Positions 1 through 10,922 of a stretch of DNA of 21,628 nt are shown here, piece after piece. Numbering within the stretch: the stretch's first letter is position 1; every line of letters begins with the position of its first letter. Origin of the DNA: Tieghemiomyces parasiticus (lineage: Eukaryota; Kickxellomycota; Dimargaritomycetes; Dimargaritales; Dimargaritaceae); NCBI GenBank assembly GCA_027575765.1, contig JANBPT010000821.1, positions 1 to 21,628 on the forward strand, in the 5' to 3' direction. The notes under the pieces were generated by a model. That model was given only the letters and a program-made list of their open reading frames with translations, searched no databases and was not told the DNA's origin. A program made the translations under genes and the position numbers.

Positions 1-3000
1 ACATGAACGTACATGTCGTAGTGCGCCCCGCTCTTATCCCAGCGCCAGTCTCGCCGGGTTCCCTTAATATCACTCTCTACCCCCATAGCTCCACATATGA
101 CGGCCGGGTCACGACCAAGGTGCACATTGTGCATAATGGCGGTGGCCGAGTATACAGTTAAAGCAAGGCAGTGGCGACGCCGGGCTGCGTATGCAATTTC
201 CGCCCACAACCTTTACCATCTGTACCGCCGACGCTACCTATTTCGAGTGGGAGCGTCGGCGAGCTGCCTTTTACCGAACGTGCATTGCCAACGTTACTGC
301 TCTCTCCGACTCGATGACGAGGGTGATGTTGACAGCCACCTAAAATGTGCGTGGTCTAGGGAGACCTACATTGTTAGCGTCAGAAAGGCAGGAACTCCTG
401 ATGCCACGTAGCCAGCATTTCCACCGCAACGCAGGGGTTTTTGTCGATTTCCTTTTTCTTTATTTTCTAACGAGATGCCGTTGTACACAATCTATCGCGA
501 AATCGACCTCATTACCAATATGCAACATAGGCCTAACGTGCGACCTGCGGCTCTTCCGCCTACTGTGTACCGAACCCCCCCCCTTTACTCGCCTACTGAA
601 TTCGTCTACCCAAACTGTATCCCTGAAGCCTACTGGCTTCGTGTATTTTGGCAACCACGCCTCCCCCACCCACCCAATAATGTTTCACTCTCACTTCCCG
701 AATTACGACGCCAGGGGGGAGGTACCTTCCCTCCCCTTTCCCCACTTGACCATTACCACGCTGCTTTTGCGACCCCTCCTTTCTTTTGCCGGCTCCTACT
801 GATTAAATGGTGGGTTAGGTAGGGAACACAACAGAGAGTATGACAAAAATCCCCGATGGTGCTCAGCCTCGAATGTGATGGGTGAAGTGTACAATGAAGA
901 GGGGCGCACACTGACCCTCTATAGCGGTTTGGATCAACCCACGTATGCATTGAAGATGCCAAACAACGGGGCCAAGTGTGAAGGTAGAGGACGAGAAGTT
1001 CCAAATGATCGAGTTGGTTCTCGTCTTTCATGTCATCCCGTAAAACCAACCCCACTTCCAAGTCGCTTGCGCCACCGTCCTCACATTATCGAAATGTAGG
1101 GGCGAACGGTGGCGGGTCTTGGTGAAGGTGTTCAAAGTCCTCCCCCCTTCCCCTTCACGGCGAACGCTATACAGGAAACGTGTCTGAGTGGCATATGACG
1201 GGCCAATGTATGTGTTGAATCGGTGGGTATTCTTGCGAGTAAGCCAAATATCGTCGGACTGCCGAATTAAGCGTCAAAGGCTGGGACAGGTGGGTCGTAA
1301 TTTACGCACGCCATGCGTGATTGGGGTGGTGGTAGTTTCGTACAATGGTGGAACGGGTAGGCACTCACATACACACCTGAATGGGAGTCGACATAGCCGC
1401 CACCTCCGTATATCAAGCGATCAAGGGGAGGGAGGGGGGCACGTAGTGATTGCAAAGGTGCCCAAGGAGAAGCGGCATACCGGCCCGGTCGAGCAGGAGA
1501 TTCGTGCCAGGCGTGTCACCGCAGTGCGACAGGGGTTGGTTTGACATCCTATGAGGGTTTGCCCTCTCGAACGGCTTCTTACTGATTCCGCCCCGTTAAG
1601 AGACAAGCAGGCTCCGTATGGTACAGCGCACCGCGACCCCGGTTAGCGACCCTTGTCATGACTGCACGGCGGCAAACCTTGTCGGATGGCCTCCCGCGAC
1701 CCTGGCTCACCCCCCGGGTCCAGTTGACAGCCCCTTTCCCCTTGTTGGCGTCGGTACCACTAATTCAGACCCAGTCTTTCCATACAAGGCACCTCAACCA
1801 TTTCATCCTCCCTCCACTCTCCCTCCGTCATCGCTGTTATTACCATCTAATTCTCCCGGTTCTACCGCTTGGACCTCCCCTTTTCCTGCCTTTCTCGTGT
1901 CAAGGGTCCCGATCCCACATGACTTGGCTCAACAGTTGTGAACCCCTTGGGTCTGGACCCTTTTCCTGTCTTCGCCCCGAGGCCTATCGTCTTTTGGCCC
2001 TAATTACCTTACAGTGTTGTTGTATTGACCGAGTGCGTAACGAAGAGCAAGTGCGTACGCGTTGTGTCCCTTTTCGGTAATCACCAATATGGTCACCCAG
2101 GCCTACTGCGTAAATTTGTATGTGATGTCCTATCGATCATTATTTCTTTTTTCAATCCCCCCCCCCTGTGGAGACAGGCCCAACAGAGGGGGGGGGTCAT
2201 GCGCAGGCCCCTGGCTTCAACTTTCAAAATAATTCAACGCTATGGTCAATCCCATTGACCTTTCACCCTCAACCTATATTGCGCAAAAGATGTTACGGCC
2301 GCCTACCACCGGTTAGGCCGTCTTCAAGGCCGGCATCCTTCGGACCTTAATACAGGCCCCTACCTGTTTAGGGTAGCATCCCCCCCTCTCCTCATCTTCG
2401 TTGTCCCCAGCCCCCCTTACCCTACCGCGTGCTGCACCCATCAGCTGGATATAAATGACATCCGTTTAAACCGTCAGATTACGCGCGCACCACGTACGGC
2501 GTAGCCATGAAGGTGTTCATTGCCAGATAGAAGCCGACCAGGAGAAATCTCATACATCTCAACCACTCAGGGTCAGCCCCAAACCGTGGAGTGGCGAGCC
2601 TCCCTCCATCTATCCAGCATTTGGTCCCCATGAATCCGCTATCACGCGAGCGAGGTTACGTGTTGCATTTTCTTATCTACTATCTATATCACCTTCGATA
2701 CAGGTCCCCTTCTTTGAGTTCCGAAGATTGAGCAAGAAGGTAGGTAAATGGGCCGGCCGTAGGAATTCATCTACTAACCAATAGGCCCAATCTACCAACG
2801 TGCATTGAAGCCTCCCCCGGGAAGCGGTGGAACTGTCGGTCGTGGCCGCGTCTACGGGGATAATGAAGGGCGTCCAGGAAAGGATGGGACGAGTGACGGG
2901 CCATTGCAAATCATTAACTCCAGCCACAAGGACCGCCCTCCCTCTGTCCCTTCACACACACACTATTACCGATCACAACCAGTTAATGAAGTAAAATAGG

Positions 3001-5104
3001 GGATGTATGTGAGCAGTGAAGGAAGGCATGGCGTAACATGATTCCATCACAATACAGCTCCCGATGAACTGGTGACAGCCCCATAGAGAACCAGACTCGC
3101 CGATAGATGGGCCAGCCTCTTGTCACCTGCCGCGGATTACAGATACCCCCCCAAAAAAAAACCAGGGATCAGGGCAAATCACCGCCGTGCCTTTTCTTTC
3201 CTATCTCTACACACGTTAATCACACGTCACTTTTCTAGCCGTCATATTTATCTTCCTCTCCCCCCTGTAGTCGTCACGCCGGTCGACCAGCTGTGACCTA
3301 CCCGCCGAAACTCCTTTTGAGATTTCCTGTTTCCGTGACCTTGCACCCTGATCGGCCCTTTCCTGTCAACCTAGACGCGACTCTAGTTGAAATCCCAAGA
3401 TTCGCGCTTCCAATTCCGGTGGTCTGGGTCTTATCGTACGTGGTCGGATGGGCAAGAGTTTACGTGTTTTCGGAGAGAAGTTCGCGACCACCGCGTCGGA
3501 TGTTCATGAATACATTTTTTTCCACAACACCGCTTGGCGTGCATCCTTCACGTACTCCCCTTCCTCCTTTGCTTCTACCACCCACTCTCCGGCTGGCTAG
3601 GACAAAAACCTTTGTTGCAAACGGATGGGGTGTAGTGAGCATAAGCGAATAGTCACGTTCCAATCTTAAAATGGGCAATCATTAACGACGGTAGGCTATC
3701 ACGATGCGCGTAGGAGATGGAGTTGGGAAGATAGGGGGATTGAAACCCTGTCGGGTAATGGACAAGCGCGGTGAGGTTTAGAAGCCAATCCCTAGGTCAC
3801 AGTAGAGTATCAAGATTTCATAAGCCCAGATCCCCACCATGCCCACCAGGCATACCCGTCAGGCCAGTATGAAAAGCCGAATGGGATTCGGGCTACCATG
3901 CCGCTAAACAAAATGACAAGGCTGACCTGCGCTCGGAGCACCATCGTCTCGCTAAGCCACATTGCCACCCTCCCCCTTTAGCTACACCTACCGAATTGCC
4001 TCGCAGCCTGGACCCTCATCTCCCTTGAATACCCACCTCCTCTCCGAGCATATTAATCGGCGGGCTACCTTAGGAGTGACTGGCACCACTAATGGCGTTC
4101 CCTTAGGGACACACATGGCAGCCACCATGCGTTATTATTAGACCTATGAATACTAGAGCCGCCACCATATTCATTCGCCACGCTTCCCATTACATCAGAC
4201 CCGCACAAAGGGCTCTCCATTTTTCTGACATTGCTCCTGTTTATCAACAGGTGGTGGGCTTGATAGTATTCCCACTTGAAGTAGCTATGCGCCACCCTCC
4301 TCCCTCTATACGACAGAACCTGGCAACCACCCCCCCAAACCTCGGGCCTGCGCTTACTCAACTCACCCGTCATCCCCCGTTTATATTTTTATACTTCTCC
4401 CCCTCTCCCCACTCCCGGCCCGTTCATGCTACCACCCGGGGCGCTAGTTGGGGTTAGACGTGTGTACCCGTCCAGGTTAGCCACACAAAGATTGGACGCG
4501 CCTTGATTACACCTTCCGACGCCTTTGGGTGGTCTGGTCCGTGTCATACTCAGCCTCGCAGAGAGCCACCCCCCTACTCCCGTTTCCCCTGTTTTATCTC
4601 TCGGTGTTACGCTCCAGGGCACCTGTTGTCCGCGTCCCGTGCACCACCGTCCCCCCCCTTTCCTCCCATATAGCTTGGCAATTGTTAGCAGTTGCTCTTA
4701 TCCCGTACACCCCATTCGATCCACTGTTTTGGTCCCTCACTACATTCTATCGCCTAGTCAATATAGTTGGTGGGGCGGCACCTAAAGCTATTTTTAATTT
4801 GATCGCCCCGCTTCCATCTCTACTGCGCCATTCTACTCTCAGCTCCCCCTTCCGTGTATCATCATTTTCTCTAACATCTGCACCTGTCCATTGTGAGCCT
4901 TGATACCATGGTTGTTTTTTTTTCGTTTATCTCCCGAGCTTACTAAGGTCAGCAAGATAAGTGTCGTTGGTTGACATGGAGCCGAATTGGCGGGCTACTT
5001 GGTCCCGATGACCAGTTTTTCTTCGCAGGCGATGGCTTATTATCTTTTATATTTATAGTAATCCACCGTCTATCTTGTGGGCGATAACACTGGTGAGGAT
5101 TTCT
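1..5104. other. Gene-poor stretch, no callable gene
   Basis: Open frames here are at most 151 codons and overlap one another. Those at 475-822, 1618-1941, 3293-3652 and 4529-4903 are rich in Pro, Ser and Leu, as expected from C/T-rich DNA. The plus strand is strongly pyrimidine-rich over about 540-800, 1730-1960, 2370-2420 and 4290-4900. It holds the hairpin at 2157-2196, a C7A9 tract (3146-3161) and a CA repeat near 2953. A weak gypsy integrase-like phrase (GHPGLLRKFVCD) lies at about 2090-2126. Confidence 0.6.
2157..2196. repeat. 13-bp hairpin with C9/G9 arms
   Basis: C2157-2165 pair with G2188-2196, C2166 with G2186 (A2187 bulged), and TGT 2167-2169 with ACA 2183-2185, leaving a 13-nt loop that itself contains GGAGACAGG. 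The match beyond the homopolymer supports a true inverted repeat. Confidence 0.7.
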
Positions 5105-7015
5105 ATGGTCGACGGAGACTGGGACTATCTGGCTCAGCATAATTGTTTTGCTGCTTACCAGCGCCACGGGTAAGTTTTTTTAAAAAATAAAATAAAATTA
5201 CGATAGAAATATAGTCACTGGTGATGAACGATTTTAGCCGCGCGTTGACTCCAGTACGGGGATTCTTGGCGCCGTCGTTCGAAAAAAAACAATTAAAATA
5301 ATGGAGGCAAGACAACCATAACCCAGTAAATAGCTAGACTTGCGGCAGAGCCTTCCGTCGCATTAGCTAATCCGCCTAGGGATCTTTAAATCCCTATTCG
5401 CTAAACCTAAACGTCTGGGATGGGGACCAGGAGCGTGGTAAACTCCCCCCCCCCACAACTCTCCCAAGATCTGATCTGCCCTCAGTCGAAGTCAAAGATG
5501 TCGAGGAAACCGAGTACGCGCACAGCCCCTCCGTCAAACCTTATACGTGACTGGTGCAACCTCCCTCTACCCCCCCCCTTTAGATCCGTAGTATAACCTC
5601 AGCCGGAAATAGGAAAGCAGGGGCGGCTGACCTGTATCACGTCCCGTATCACACCGTCGGCGGCGTACTATAGGCTATGTGGTCTCACTCTCCACCATTT
5701 CGCTGTTGACTATAGCCACCCTTTCATCCGACCCCTATCCGCTTTTCCGACCTTGGGGTTATACCGATTTTGAATATTTGACTGGGTCGTCATTGTGGAA
5801 CTGACTTAGTGTTATGGGGCAGAATGTATGCCCCACATCATTTTTGGACCTTGTTGGCTTTGCGTCACCTGTAGGGTAGTCTGCTGGAGTATGCCCTTTT
5901 TCTGTCCTCTACGAACCGATGACTAGCCCCTCACTGTCCCTGCCCTATCTTGAACCCCTTACCTAGCAAAGTGTCCTAATTATCAGGCCGGCTCACCGTT
6001 GGCCCTCGATTGCAAGACTGCGATCGCTCGTCTATCGCCTATACCAGCATCGTGATGAATACGGGCGCCCCCCAGTGACTGACGAATAACCGGTCGTGTT
6101 TCGCCACTGGCAGGGTGTGGTCAACATGGGTGGATCACGGGAGTGGTAAATTGTGAACAGCCCCAGTCGAATGACTTATTGCCGGTGGGCTCACCTCCTA
6201 CCTTCATCCCACCAAACCTTAGACGTTCGCAGCTCCATCCCTGTTTTAATTACTTGCGATCATTTAGACCCTCACGTTACTACCGGCCGCGGAGAGCAAT
6301 AGAGTAGGCGGCCTGGCTCGTCTATTTTTAGAAGCGGCCACCCCACTATACCCCCCCTCTTATTTTCCCTGAATCCACCGCGGTCGGGCGATGGGGTCAC
6401 AATGGGCTTGGAAAAAGGCACTCCCCCCTGTTAGAATGTAATGTATTTTTAGTAATCGGAGCCAAGGCTCAGGCATGCGCCCTGTACGGCTACGTCGTCA
6501 AATCTTCAGGGGAAAAAAAGGCTGGAGCCAGTCCCTGTCACCATTCAAGTGAAAAGGTACTTACTACTGCCCCGCTCCCTTCCACATCCTAACGTTCATC
6601 CTGCCCACCGCATTGCCCCGCCCATCACCGATAGATCACGTAATGCACTCCTCACGAGAGTCGCCTCATAAGGCTGGGCGACGAATGGACTGCGCTATAG
6701 AGTACTTGTATCAACTAGTTCCTCCGGGGGGAGCAGGGAGGGCGGACAAGGGACCTAATTGGCACCTCCTGTACCTAGCGTACTTCATTAACTAGGACAA
6801 TGCCTTCAAGTAAAGAGCCAGTGTCGGAGGTTGACTGGGTGGGTCAGAGGCAAAGAGGGTAAACTAAATCTTCATCTCTTACCTCCATGCCGACCGTCGC
6901 CTTCTACCCCTGTCACTGCCACCTCAGCCGAATGTTCTTTCCTACATGATGCCAAGAAGTAACCCCGCCCCTGGCCTGACGTGACTGGCACCGGGTCTAC
7001 CGCTTGAAATGAACA

Positions 7016-7052
7016 CCCCTCCCCCCAAAAAAAAATGAGGAAGGGGGCGGGG
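7016..7052. repeat. Imperfect hairpin, CCCCTCCCCC/GGGGGCGGGG
   Basis: C7016-7019 pair with G7049-7052 and C7021-7025 with G7043-7047, with one T/C mismatch. The loop contains nine A (7027-7035). The C6A9 tract here resembles the C7A9 tract at 3146-3161. Confidence 0.55.
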
Positions 7053-8076
7053 TACGTAAATCCATCGTGCGCCTATCCCTCCTCATCCTTCGACCCGCTA
7101 CTACGACTGCCGTCCCATTGATGGGCTCATGACTGAAATCATCCCCTTCGTTTGCAACCAGCCGACTTTGGCGTGTGCCTTGTGCAACTACCGGACCCCA
7201 TCACCCGGCCACATCAAGAGAGAGAGAACAATGGGTGACTACCATGCCCATATCTTTGGGCCCATAGCAAAGGAAATCGGGCTACTATATAGGGCATATG
7301 TATTACATACTCAGACGTCGGGGCGTAGATGGGATAACGGTTTCTACTACGAAAACGATGACCCGGTTGCATGTGTTCTTTGTGCGATAAAAGTATCTAT
7401 CATGCTGTAGTTGGGAGACATTGGCTAGGATGTATAAGGGAGGACAGACGTCGGCTGGGTCAGTTACTTGGGTTGTAGACGAGGTAAATAGAGAAGGGCG
7501 GTGTGGTAAACCCGGCGGTCCGACGGATACCCTACAACATAGCACTCGTCGTTGGTGATCCAGCCTCGGGCGGGGGCCATAAGGCGATGCGGGGCGAAGG
7601 AGTGACAGATCTACCCACGCAGCAGACATGGGGGGTTCTGGCTGGCTAACCACAGTCCCGTCCAATGGGATATAGGCTTAGGCCACAACTGGCCCCTGAC
7701 CACTCTTTCACCCTCACATTTCCTTTCTTTCCAACAAAAGACATAGGCATACGCAAGATAAGCCGGTGGATGACTTGTGAGCGGTCCGCTTCTTCCTTTT
7801 TCACTCAGTATACTTAGGTCCCGTCGAACCGGTCAAGGCGTAACAGGCCGAGGCCGACGGTCAGACAGGGGACAGACATAATGGCTGGCTAAATTGGGCT
7901 CCCACGACCTCTATTCACCGCTATGATTAACGAATACTGCGGGGTATAGAGGGTCTCTATGGAATATCAATTGCTTCGACGGAATTGTCTTGGCTGTGTC
8001 CCATTAGCAACTATTTTTATAGATGCTATTTATGCTGACTGATAGGGCTCTTGGCGCAGGCTGTGGCACCCTTGAA

Positions 8077-8643
8077 CTAATTATACACATAAGGGAATTC
8101 TATGGCGTATCCGTGTATTGTTATATGGCATACGTGACAATGGCCTTTTAAGCTGGACAGGTGGTCTTCCGTGGCCTTTGTGGCTCTTGGCATGCGCGAA
8201 TGTGGGTATGTGGACCAACGGTCAAGGAAACAGGGGCTGTAGTGTGATATGCGGGGGGGGGGCTTCGCCTCCCCCCTCATATCTACTACTAGCCAATGCC
8301 ATTTACCCTCGCTTGCCAATAGTGAGACTAAGGTATGACCAAATGCCAAGACCGAAGGGTATGGATTCCAAAAAATAAGATCCAACGGCCGTGAGAGAGG
8401 GGAAAAATCAGTTGTGGATACATCTGTCGGTAGATCCCGAAGACGCGTGCACACAAGTTTGGTCGGCAGTGGTGGAGGGAGGGATGGGGGAGGGGTTGCG
8501 GTTGACCGGTAAGACATGGTAGCCTCTCCCTCCAAAGGTGGCGCTAACGGAAAGCCCGGAGAGATAGAGATCTGTACGTTTAAAGGCGGCCACTGTTCCC
8601 AAATTCTTCCTGGTATGAAAAAAAGATATGTATGAAGCAACAA
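8077..8643 (-). CDS. Unrecognised 188-codon open frame, doubtful gene
   Basis: This is the longest open frame outside the RasGAP gene. It has no ATG at its left edge (it opens at TTG); an internal ATG occurs at about codon 43. The predicted product has a proline-rich part (ATPPPSLPPPLP) and a hydrophobic part (FGHTLVSLLASEGKWHWLVV), with no known domain. The G-run hairpin at 8246-8283 lies within it. One frame this long could arise by chance in 13 kb of pyrimidine-biased sequence, and shorter frames overlap it on both strands. No splice context was resolved. Confidence 0.12.
   Translation of the reverse strand: MLLHTYLFFIPGRIWEQWPPLNVQISISPGFPLAPPLEGEATMSYRSTATPPPSLPPPLPTKLVCTRLRDLPTDVSTTDFSPLSRPLDLIFWNPYPSVLAFGHTLVSLLASEGKWHWLVVDMRGEAKPPPRISHYSPCFLDRWSTYPHSRMPRATKATEDHLSSLKGHCHVCHITIHGYAIEFPYVYN
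8246..8283. repeat. 16-bp hairpin with G-run/C-run arms
   Basis: GATATG (8246-8251) pairs with CATATC (8278-8283). After a small internal loop (C8252 and G8253 against T8277), six G (8254-8259) pair with C8271-8276, G8260 wobbles with T8270, and GGC (8261-8263) pairs with GCC (8267-8269) around a TTC loop. The pairing extends well beyond the homopolymers, so it is not just a run of G meeting a run of C. It lies inside the minus-strand open frame 8077-8643. Confidence 0.75.
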
Positions 8644-9665
8644 TATCGAACTTTTCTTCAGTTTTAGCCGACTTGGCTGTGTCAGGGAACATAAGCCATT
8701 ATAGGGGGCTGCCGTTTATCAGAACGTCGGTGTGGTGGCTAGCTAAAGTAGGGTGTCCACTACTAATCGATCGTTCATCGTTGGCTAAACCATTCCTTTT
8801 CGACCGCAGTTGATCGCTACAATGTCCCGCTATCGGAAATATAAGGGCTAGGAAATGACGACCGGCTTCCGTCGAAACGCTTTAATCCACCACGCCCGCA
8901 CTCTGGTTAAACGTATGAGGTGCGTGACGAAACCAACCTTATCCGAGAGAACGGTGGGACGGCACAAGATGGTTCGGACGAACTGTACCAATGGTGGTTG
9001 TTGGGTGGGATGAAGTAACGATTTCCTCCTAAAGTCGAGACCACGTTGTGCCCACTAGATGATGCGAACTGAGGGGTTCCCTGACTATCAATACTGTACT
9101 TATTATTATTATCATACTTATTGGAATGAAGGGCTTTTCTGGATGATCGGCTTTTTCGGCAAGTCTCTGACTGTCGTCAATCCTAACAATGATGTCATTA
9201 TAGCCTCGAGTGCGGTCCATGGTCACTTCGAAGCCACAGGTCAACCATCCCTCCCCATGCGGAAAATCGTCAGGGATGGCCACCTTCGTTAACAGTTCCC
9301 GCTTTCAGCATGAGCTCTGCGACTTATTCTCCGGCAAGAAATGATTCAGAGACCTTCCAATCTGCATGTGCATGCATGCCTTCCCACCTTCCTCCTCACC
9401 CCCTTCGGGGCACAGTCATTTAGGGAGACATCGGTCATCGCAAACATGGGGGAGGGGAAAACAAAGGAGGATTGGTTATCAAAAATACTAAGTGGATAAT
9501 GGAACGGTATGACATAGCTCGCTCCAGCCCATCCTTGTGTAAATTCGTCATCATAACGGCACCACGTCATATTCACCAGTCATACGAACGGAGGACAACT
9601 CGTCCACCATCAGAAACATGTTGTTTAGTCTATCCGAACAGTAACACTAAGCAGTTTGGATCGAT

Positions 9666-9686
9666 CGGGGGGATGTCCTCCCCCCG
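9666..9686. repeat. Perfect 8-bp hairpin, G6/C6 arms
   Basis: CGGGGGGA (9666-9673) is the exact reverse complement of TCCCCCCG (9679-9686) with a TGTCC loop. No T-run follows, and there is no reason to call it a terminator. Confidence 0.7.
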
Positions 9687-9714
9687 CCAACCAGATCACC
9701 CAACCAAAAACTTT

Positions 9715-9846
9715 GCAGTTATATTTTTCCATCAGAGGATACCGAGAAAAAGTACCACTGAAAGAAAGGGGAGAGGGCAGTACAGGTATCAGGTTATGCC
9801 AGTCACCAGCACTGCTGAGACAGAGGGCCCTATATTCAACGCTCTT
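9715..9846 (+). mobile_element. Possible gypsy-type LTR retroelement RT trace
   Basis: Within an open frame on the plus strand, FFHQRIPRKSTTERKGR is followed by GQYRYQVMP. Ty3/gypsy reverse transcriptases have a Y-HQ-x-R-I element, then G-x-Y-x-[FYW]-x-V-M-P-F-G-L about 20 residues later. Here the gap is a few residues short, and FGL plus the YxDD box are missing. Either this is a heavily eroded fragment or a coincidence. No LTRs were seen nearby. Confidence 0.2.
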
Positions 9847-10922
9847 TCGTGCCATAGGTTCTTCCAACCCACCCTCACTTCCCTACTACTCAGTGTCTTG
9901 GCCACAATTCGCCAACAGCAAGCTCCAGACGCCTAGCTATGGACCACCAGGCCCGCTGGCTGGACTTCCTTACTTCCCTCACATCACGCATCTCCTCCCC
10001 TACACTACTACTCTGGTCCTGGCCGTGCGGAAACTGCAAGGTCAACAGCCAGCCTGCCTAGATGAACCGTGGCGTACCACCGACCATAGATTGCGTATGC
10101 AACGTGAGGGTGAAGCGGTGCAGTATTATTAGTCAACAACCCACGGTGTGTTGAAAGTAGAGTTAGGAAGGGGTACTGGTTAAGGCCCTATATCTTGGGT
10201 TATACTTTAACGGTAAGAGTGGGGCTAATGGGTGAAGTGACTCGGTAGTGGGTGATCGCGTCTCAGTCCTTAGGCACTTCCGTCGGATTATCGGAGACCT
10301 GTAGGTACCTACCAATTGTATTCTTAGATAAGCCGCTTAGTGGCCGCAGTAGGTAATAGACACTGCCATTGGTCGCATAGCATCAGGGTCCCTAGACTCG
10401 ATGTACCCTCACTGCGCAATCTTCCGCCGATATGGGCGTCCACTGTTACCTGCCTGGAGCCTGGTTAGGGTCCCTCGGGTGTGGATACGTAATGCTACCC
10501 AATACGGGGTCTCCACCATTCATCCTGATCACCTAGGGAAGCTAACAGTACCAATACATCGACCTGGTAGCGAACATCCTACCAGAATCCACTGAACAGC
10601 CAGAGGGATCCCGTTGACACGGCGACTGAAGTAAATATAAACAACATATAATATGGCCCACAACGGGTCCGCCGATACGGGACGAAAATCATAATAAATA
10701 CGGTTCACTAGCTATGCTGTTGTGATTGTAGCCAGCTTCTAGGTACATTCAGTAGCCGGTTGATCCGTGGCGAGCGAGTCTGTCCATCATTTACATCCTG
10801 CGTAGCTACACGCTACCAATATGGGGGAAAAGGTGGTCCTAACCGCCACCGACGATGGGCTGACCCTATCGTCTAAACCCAGTTTCTCTGGATCCTGAAT
10901 TACACAGTGTGGCAGTGGGGCA
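9847..10922. other. Gene-poor stretch upstream of the RT remnant
   Basis: A plus-strand frame from 9656 runs to TAG/TAG-like stops near 10132 and another covers 10401-10595, both without recognisable domains. An upstream part of the retroelement (endonuclease, RT fingers) was looked for on the plus strand and not found. Confidence 0.5.

Larger units (their letters stand above)
5105..9714. other. Gene-poor stretch with isolated oddities
   Basis: No recognisable protein domain was found. A possible tiny spliced frame lies at 5105-5301 (see findings), with an AT-rich tract at 5170-5205. C runs occur at 5446-5455 and 5571-5579. A frame at 7129-7410 starts with ATG and has a CNQPTLACALCNY cysteine cluster, but it is not a known zinc finger. 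A short TTA microsatellite sits at about 9100-9112. From about 5300 to 6600 I see nothing beyond short random frames. Confidence 0.55.

Noticed and set aside
1618..1941. ATG-initiated 107-codon Pro/Ser-rich frame
   Set aside because: It overlaps another frame of 140 codons, the composition is explained by C/T-rich DNA, and no domain or splice context supports it.
3293..3652. 119-codon frame with a hydrophobic stretch (LPIPVVWVLSYVVGW)
   Set aside because: No ATG at its start, no family resemblance, and an overlapping frame on the other strand.
9472..10132. Two overlapping plus-strand frames of more than 150 codons
   Set aside because: They overlap in different frames, open without ATG at the left edge, and have no recognisable domain apart from the short gypsy-like phrase, which is reported separately.
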